From assembly GCA_943736015.1 (NCBI GenBank), contig OX031061.1, positions 64,672,192-64,736,191 on the forward strand: 64,000 nucleotides of DNA, in the 5' to 3' direction. Positions 53,001-62,000 of the stretch are shown here, in pieces. The DNA is from Tridacna crocea. Taxonomy: Eukaryota > Mollusca > Bivalvia > Cardiida > Cardiidae. The notes under the pieces were generated by a model. It did not search any database, was not told where the DNA came from, and was given only the letters and a program-made list of their open reading frames with translations. The translations under genes and the position numbers were made by a program. Position 1 is the first letter of the stretch; each line of letters opens with the position of its first letter.

Positions 53001-56000
53001 AGAAACTAGTTATCAGCACAGCATCGCCAGAAGCTTTCAAAGACCAAATGAAGTTATTTGATAAACCAGGTAATCTCTCTAGTTATGTTGTTAATTAATA
53101 TCATATTCGTTATTATTGTTGGGTGACCTTACCATTAAAGTATTGCATTGTTTATGACTCAATTAATCTCCAAGTCTGCCACATAGTGACTGTAGTTTTT
53201 ACCGATATTACTGATAATTTTCTTGCAAAGAACAACAACATTTGTTTGAGGTAAGCAGTGACATAGGTTCTTTGTAATGAATTTAGACTTGAAAAATATT
53301 TACAATGTTGCTGAATGAACAATTAGTAATATTGAATTTAAACTCGCGTGTATGACATTCCTTCAACTATCGATAACTTTAGCTAATTCTTTTACCTCGT
53401 TTGATATTATGTGTAAGTCATTGTACGAGATCAGTTAGGGGCCTAATAGCGGTCAAAGTAAACAATGTGGGTGCTTTTAAATGCGCTTGAAACTAAATCA
53501 ACGATTAAATGATATTGAAGTTATTGCGAAGATGACAATATAGATGTTATTTTGCAGTCGGTCCAAATGTTTGTCACTGGAAGAAAAATGAATTTCAAAA
53601 CCGGGTGAAAGGTGAACACAGGGTAGACCGACTTGGTAATTTTACGCTATTTTTTTCAGCAAGCGACTATCACCTGGACCGATCGTGCAATAACAAATTG
53701 TCAAGTTCACAAAAATGCCTACTTTTAAATAGTATGATTTGAATTCATGAGAATTTTCACGTCCGTATTTTTAACTTTTTGACAACCATTGGGACTGTAA
53801 TATTTGGGAACTGTAAAATTGTCATCACTGTATTGTTTTTTATTTTGCCTATATATCTTATTACATTTAAAACTGATGTTGACTTAAGAAGGTCAGGACT
53901 TGGATATTTACACCGTTTGGTTTTCTGGGTAGTAATGTACATGTAATACATGGTTTATAAAACACTCAGATAGATCAGTTTTATGAAATACTATATAATA
54001 AATTCCATCAAAACTGTCACCGATGATGGGTCTAGCCATACAAGAAAGGCTGTCAATCTATTCACGGACATTGCTTTTCTGAAGGAAATTGGACCTTTCA
54101 GAAAATTGTGATATATATTTTTTTAAACATTTTTGTCATATTTTGACTATTTATTTTTATCACCATATGCCTATTTTATTCATTATTCATTTTCCATCTT
54201 CCTATCATTAAATGACATTATCTAGCCCTTATCATAATTATACTCATGACTCACATTCTTACATTCTGTTTTTCCTTTCGTTGCTTCTTTAATGCGCTAA
54301 ATGACCTTAGATGTTGATGCGCCATAAAACACCATACATTCGTAATACAGGGTGCGATGATAAAACTTTTATTAATTCGAAGAAAAAAAACTAATTATAA
54401 TTAGAAAAGCAAACAATAAATGGAAATACATTTCAATTATTGCACAGAAAAATATCCCTTCGCAGATTAATTTCTTTAGCATATCTAAATCTTACACTAT
54501 GGCTTTTGGCATTTTACAGCCTTCCGTCATAACCACGGGTAAAATCCATTTTACATCCATATGTGACTCGTTATTGGCGTATTAATTTGTGAACGTCGCA
54601 CAAAACGTCAAAACATGGAAAGTGTGGCAAGCTGTTTTGATATTCATATCCCAAAGAGAAATGTTTTCTCCTTTTTTTTTTAACTTTTTTGTTACAGTAT
54701 TGTAATTTTGAGTATAGCAGTACTTCTCACTTTTTTCTTTCGACATACTGTTTGATATTTTCTTGATAAGGAAGCGGGGGATGTTTTACATATTTTGTCA
54801 ATTTATTCAGACCGTTAGTTACTTTTTGTCAATTGATGCCTTTTATGGAAAGGGGCAATACGATGAATTATTTTGCTAATAACTAAATTGATAAAAGGTG
54901 ATTAACTCAATATTATGATACATATATAGAGTTGGATCTAGATCATCAGCAGCCAGCAAGTAATGAGTGGTACAAATCTACGACCAGACTATACGTTCTG
55001 TGCAGGCTGATCTCGATCTACGCCGTAGCCAAAAAAAAAATAGAAAAAAATTAACGTCAGGAGTGACAAAAATACAGAAACATTTATCAGTCAACTTAAC
55101 CTAAAAAAGCTACGTTCTTTCAAAAAGTTAAAGCAATGTGTGGATCGCCAACGGCATATTTTTTTCTGTTTCATAGAGACAACACTTGATATTTTTCTTT
55201 GAAATAATGCCAGCTCTCATCTTCTGACTGCTATCGCTCAGTTTCAAACTGATAACTTTAAAACCATTTCAGTAAAAGCGTATTTTTTCAGGAAAAAAAT
55301 ACAAAATGTGTAGTAAAATCGTTTGCCATACATATTAAGCGTTTTGATCATGGATTGAATCATAACCTTAACCCTTTACCAAACAATCCCTGGTTTTTAC
55401 GACCCTGAGGTAGAAGCCTTTTGAAAACATTGTGGGAAAAGGAGAAAATGCTGGTTACCAGCATTTTCTCCTTTTCCCACAATGTTTTCTACCCTACTGG
55501 AAACAAATTTCAATTTTTGATTTACGCATATTTTGTCATCTACAACTGCTCTCAATTTGGACCAGTTTAAAATTCTGTCGTTTGGTAAAGCGTTAACCTT
55601 TGTTTTCGAGTTTTGCCCCTGTAAATTAAATACGTTGATGAAGATTCATAAAGATAATAATTTTTTGCATCGAAACGTCATTGTACAAGTGCTTCTTTAT
55701 CTTTTAAGCGATGACATTTATTGAACCAGTGTTTGGAAACCAGGGAATCCAGTTTGCGAATGGCGAAGAGGCCAAAATAAGACGTCAAAACTACGATGCT
55801 TTTTTAAGCCAAGATTATGTCCTTCAATACTTCCATGTTTTTAAAGATGTGAGTGAGTTATTAAAACACACACGGCAGTTGGAAAAACCAAAGTGTCGCA
55901 ATGAAAATTCTGTTTAATTCATAGTTTATGTCTATTAAGCTAAATTATGTTTAAATAAATTTCATTTTTTTTTTTCAGTGTAAAAATGGAACATTTTTGT

Positions 56001-59000
56001 TATCAAGCTCTTCGATTGTATACCCCTAATGGAAAACAGCTATTTCCACTATAATATCCTACAAAATTTGCTATGATAAAAAATGAGTACAGTATTATTG
56101 TATTACTTTAACCGAACCACTTATTCCTGTTTTTTCTTCATAGAATTATCATTCAGAAATCTAAAACTACTATATTCTCATTAAAAAAGGAGATACATGT
56201 ATAAATTACTTCCTTTCCAGGAAACTAATAAAATATCAATAAATAATTTCAATATAGATATCAAAGGAATTTCTAGTCGTTTAAAATGTGCAAAAGTATG
56301 ATACCGGTATACATCCTTGTTTATGAATTAACAAGAAATTTTATTCCATGTTGCAGTAGAAGCGTTAGGGGTGTAATACCTTAAATGTAATTTACAGGAT
56401 GCAAACTTGTGCAATCAATATTCAACAGCTGTGAAAATATTACGATTTGACCCATTGACACTTTTATATCCCATAGAATTATCTATCACTTACTGAACAC
56501 AAATTTCAATTAGGAGGATATTACTCATGCAAAACTGATGTTTTTTTCTTTCAGAAATGATATCGTTGTATCTGTACCAGAATAATGGGAAATTGTCTTC
56601 CTTCTTAGCTTATACTAATTTGAACAGGTAGATCTATGTGCATTTTCAAAATGTTCACTGACATACTCCGGTAAATTGTAAAATTTCATTGTCAGGTTGC
56701 TGACAGCTTCGTGCAAAAACTGAAACAACTTCAGGATGGTTCCACTGTGAACGTGTATGACGTCATGTTTCACCTGTCTTGTAAAGCTGTAGGAATTACC
56801 ATGTTCGGCGATTATTTTCTCGATGATGATAATGTTGAAAAGTTTAAAGGTCTTTATTCGAAGGTAAAGAACTTTGTAAGTCTAGACCTACATGGATAGG
56901 GAATGATCGGATTTTCCAAAGTGGTACAGAAACTTAATTTCACTCAAATACCTTGTCAACATTTTCCAAACTTTGATAGACACAGGCAGCATAACCAAGA
57001 AATATTGCATGCGTCAAACTTTTTTACTTTTGAAACTGAGTGCACCTAAACATATTTTTTTTTAAAATCATCTAACAGAATGCACTGTACACGGGATTAT
57101 GCAGCAATAGTCATCCGCAACATACAACTCAAAACTAAGATGTCATTTATAATATAGTTTCACAATTCAATAAAAGCATCGGTGCCTGCATTATGTGCAG
57201 CTAAATATACGTTATCGTTTTCACATGTAATATACAACAGAAAATTATCGTTTCAGTTTTGGCCAGTGTTGGAGAGAAACTTTACCCAAGGTCTCCCAAC
57301 AGAAGGAACCGAAGAACGACGATATTTTGAAGAAGGTAACCTGTGTAAAACCTATTTATATATCAACATGTGTATCAGGCATGCTCTGACAAATGCATCG
57401 CCATGCTGCATGGTACCAAGCAAATCATAACATTATTATGAATATATAAAGTCTCCCCAAAGTTCCGGATAGAGGGAATGCTTTTGATTTCAAAATTGAA
57501 AAAAAAAAAAAAAAAACCTTCACTAAACCCTTTGTTATGGGTACTCATTAGAATCGTCTCATTGAGACGATTCTAATGAGTACCATGAATAAAGGGTTTG
57601 GAAGAGAAATACTGGATTTCGAATACCATCACTCCCTCTTATCTGGAGCTCTGGTCTCCCTTGTGTAACAACTGTCTGAATCATAAAATAGTCTAATGTT
57701 TGTAAGGTAAAACAAAAACTTACCAAAAGCAGAAAGTTTCGACAACCGTTAGCTTGCACGGACTGCGCAGGCTAACCTGAATCGATGCCTCTTTCAGAAC
57801 CCCCATTTTTGTAGATCATTCCTCATGTACGTATGAATTATGCTCAGTAATTTCAAATGCATTTAGCCAATCGGCATGTCCTCATAGGGTCGACCAACAA
57901 AGCTAAAAGCTTTCATTCTACACATACTATGTAAGCTAATGTATTTTGCTCCTGTTCAGTATTCGTGTAAAACGACACTCTAGTCTGTCTCTAGCCTGTC
58001 AGGCATTCAGATGCAACATTATTTCTTTGCAATCTTGTCGTTTAATAAACAGAGGTAATTGCACCAGTTTTAATCTTGTTCATCCCTTTACATCCTTTTA
58101 TTATCATTTTTCCTATCTGTGACTTACTGGGATTTTACAGTAAATAACACCACTGGTAATAATAAATATGGTATCATCATTAATGACGATATAGAATTAG
58201 AATATTTGCCAGAACTACTTTTTCCCTGTATTGTTCAAATTGTACGATTCTAAATAATAATTAGAATAAATGTGGTTAATTAGGGACATAATAAATAGGA
58301 TAATCAACTGGTTGTATAAAATCTGTCAAGAGAATGGTGTTTGATGTGGTTAAAGAATTCTTCCTTCGGACTCGTTTCTTCAACCGCATCACACCCCATT
58401 CTCACGACAGATTTTTAATGTCTCACAACCAGTTGATTATCCTCCATTTCTGAGTAACGGTATGGACAATGTTTTTGGCACATACATATACACTCGCTTT
58501 TATGCAATGCTTTTATTGCAGTCGTTAACGAGGTCCATAATATGGCACGAGACCTCATTGCGTCCAGAAAGGGTAGAAAGGATAGAAAATTTATCGACGT
58601 TGTCATGGAAAATGGGAACGACGAAACTACCATCCTCGGGGACATACTTGTGTACCTGGTAGGAGGATTTCATAGCACCAGTATCAGTAAGTATACAGTG
58701 TAACATGCAGTGTCATAATGAGTTTAAAGGAAGAAAGTTAATATGCACCAAATGTAAAGGGAATGTTTACTCCTGTCATTACTTGATTTGCATTTAGTGC
58801 CCTTATAATTATACCCAACCAGTATGCGAATTACAGTCCAGCGACGTAAGGGTATGTATTTGGCATAAATATAGATTTGATTAATAATGCACAGGGGATC
58901 AACAGTGTACCCGACACATATTTTTAGCTCCACTGGCCGAAGGCCAGCGGGCTAATGTCATGGCCCGTTGTCCGTCGTGCGTCCGTCCGTCCGTCTGTGC

Positions 59001-62000
59001 GTGCGTCCGTCCGTCCGTGCGTGCGTTAACTTTTATTTCAAACATCTTCTCTGAAACCACCCATCCAATTTTGATGAAACTTCACAGAAATGATCCTGCC
59101 ATGATCCTCTTCAGAATTCCTTGAAAGAATTTTATTCCTTCAAAAACTCTGGTTGCCATGGCAACAAAACTGAAAAATATTGAAAATTTTTAAAAATCTT
59201 CTTCTCTGAAACCATAAGGCCTAGGGCTACCAAATTTGGCATGTAGCTTTATCTAGTGGACCTCTACCAAGTTCCTTCAAATAATAGCCCTGGGGTCAAA
59301 ATTGGCCCCACCCCGGGGGTCACAAATTTTATATGGGCTTATATAGGGAAAACTTTAAAATCCTTCTGGTACCTAGCCATAGGGCCTAGGGCTACCAAAT
59401 TTGGCATGTAACTTTATCTAGTAGACCTCTACCCAGAGTGCCCAAATGATAGCCCAGAGGTCAAATTTGACCCGGACCCGGGGGTCACAAGTTTTATATG
59501 GGCTTATATAGTGAAAACTTTAAAAATCTTTTTGTACCAAGCCATAAGGCCTAGGGCTACCAAATTTTGCATGTAGTTTTATCTAGTGGGCCTCTACCAG
59601 GAGGGCCCAAATTATAGCCTTAGGGTCAAGTTTGTCCCCACACCAGGGGTCACAAGTTTTACATGGGCTTTTATGGTGAAAACTTTCTAAGTCATCTTGT
59701 TACTAACCATAATAAAGACTAGGACCACTAAATTTAGCCTTGTCTCATGGATTTTATGTTTTACAGGGCCTTTTATTGAGAAAACTTTGAAAATCTTCTT
59801 GTTTATAACCACACATTCTAGACCTGTATTATTTAGTATGGGGCTTTATCTTGTAGACCTCCACCAGGATTCAAGTAATTATAGCTTTGTGGTCAAAATT
59901 GGATTAGCCCAGGGGTCACAACTTTTTCGTAGGTTTTTATTGAAAAAAATTGTATGCCCTCAAGTTTGAAACCAGTTGGCCAAATAATGTACTGTTTGGC
60001 TTGTAGTGTTTTTATGAATTAGCCAGTGGAGCGATACAGGGCCATGATGGCCCTCTTGTTTTTACAACATAACGATGTTAAGGTACAGAGAAGCGAAATT
60101 GACAGTGTATCCTTCCATGTCTCTTGGAAGGTGTATAATTCATTATCGAAGTTATTCATGTCATGTTTCTTTTTAAAGGAAAAACCAAAAAAAAAAATTG
60201 TCTAAAATCGTAAACCTTGCATGATTACTTTTTGCATGGCTTCATGAGGCATCTCTCAATCAAGGTTAAAACGTCAAAAATAGCCCGGCCGTGGAGCAGA
60301 TTTCATTTTTCAAATGGAGATTTTTACCAAGAGTAAGCTACCCTTCAAAACTCCTGGAAACAGTATTTAGTTATCTGGTTATCCTCGATCCAATCTGTTC
60401 AGGTCACGTTGTCCGTGTCAATGATTTTCTTATTCCGTTGCTCACCTTTCAAATAAATCTGCAAGTGTTTCCAAACGGTATTTCTGAACCCACAATGCCT
60501 TGAGCGTCAATATTTGGAAATCCAAAATAGTTAGGTGTTACAAAAATATCGTTAAATCTCAATAACCAACAGCGAAGGTTAACACTTTTTATGGATATTA
60601 TCATAAAAGATGCATGTATGTAGATGTCTGTTTAAGCGAACAGGATGTGATACTCTTTTGTATGTAAAAGCATAACAGGAGTTTTAAACACCCAAAAGGC
60701 AACAATAGTTGTATATTTACAGTAGTTAGCAGCGACAGGAATGAAAAAATCCAACTTTGAAATTTCAGGGTCACCCTTCATATTATTTCACAAAATAACA
60801 GACAATATAGACATAAATTCGGGCTGCATGTTCTTCCCCTTCTTTTCACCTAAAATTCTTTATACTTTTTTTTTTTGTTTCTTTTCAGCTTTGACCTGGT
60901 GTATTTACCATGCATCCAAATACCCAGCTACTAAGAAACGACTTCAAGAAGAATTATCACGTGTTTTAGAACATTCTGATGTCACACCAGCAGCCTTAAA
61001 AGAGATGAGGTAATCATGTTTATCTTTTTTTTATCATTTTTTTTTTCTTTGATTTCGATAAACTCTACCGACTTTAGTTTGCGTTGAGTTGCAAACTTAG
61101 TTATATCTATATACCATCCATCGACATCCAGTGACATACAATCACACCCGGCACACAAGCATAGAGTGCTAAAAGTAAATTTCCCAGAGCACTTTCGAAA
61201 TGGGATCCTCCTTCTACATTCTCTTAAAAGTAGTCTGGGATTTATTTTAAGATCAGTTTGTCAAGGCAACAAACGATAACGTCGTGTTTGATAATGTAAC
61301 AAATGAAGGGCCATATAAATACAGATCTTTTTTGATAAGGGAGTACCTTTCGATTCCATGGCCTTTTGTGGAGTTTTCCGAATTTATGGTCAACGGCCCC
61401 TACCTCCCATCTTAATTGACGTAAACTGCCGAGATTATCCGTATTGACTTTACGAAAACGTCGTTGTTTACTGATGAGTTAGTGAGTCTATGGCCCCTAA
61501 TTCTCATTTTAAAACACGGAAGCCGTCGAAATGGAAACGAGAGCGTCAGAATGTCAAAGGTCAATCTGTCAAGTCAGTGTAACTTACGACTACTACAAAA
61601 ATAACCACATATGTACAACATTCATACAAAAACTAATACTTAATACTGCACAGCTGCGACAGCTGCGACTTCTTCCTCGAAATGTTGCAGAAATGTTGCT
61701 TATGCAACATCTAACTCCCCCCTCCCCGGTTCAAAAGGGTCTGTGACCTCTAAGGTTAAGACATAAAAGGTTTTCTGAATAAGTCTGGTCACAATAAGTC
61801 ACATTAAATAGTGTTCTAAATACAAGACCAATAACATAAACAACGATATGCACCAATGTGACTTCTTTCATTCACATACAGGAACCAAACTTCTTTCCCA
61901 AATGCAATGACTTTTATGACCAAATCTGAAAAATACAAGAAACAGCGTGGTTGCTGACTATTTCAAGTTTAATTTCAAAATGGTTATACTGCAGACAGCT

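Noticed and set aside
55730..55848. Shorter CYP20A1 exon 4 starting at 55730
   Set aside because: Weaker pyrimidine tract and a seven-residue gap relative to human CYP20A1; kept only as a possible alternative.
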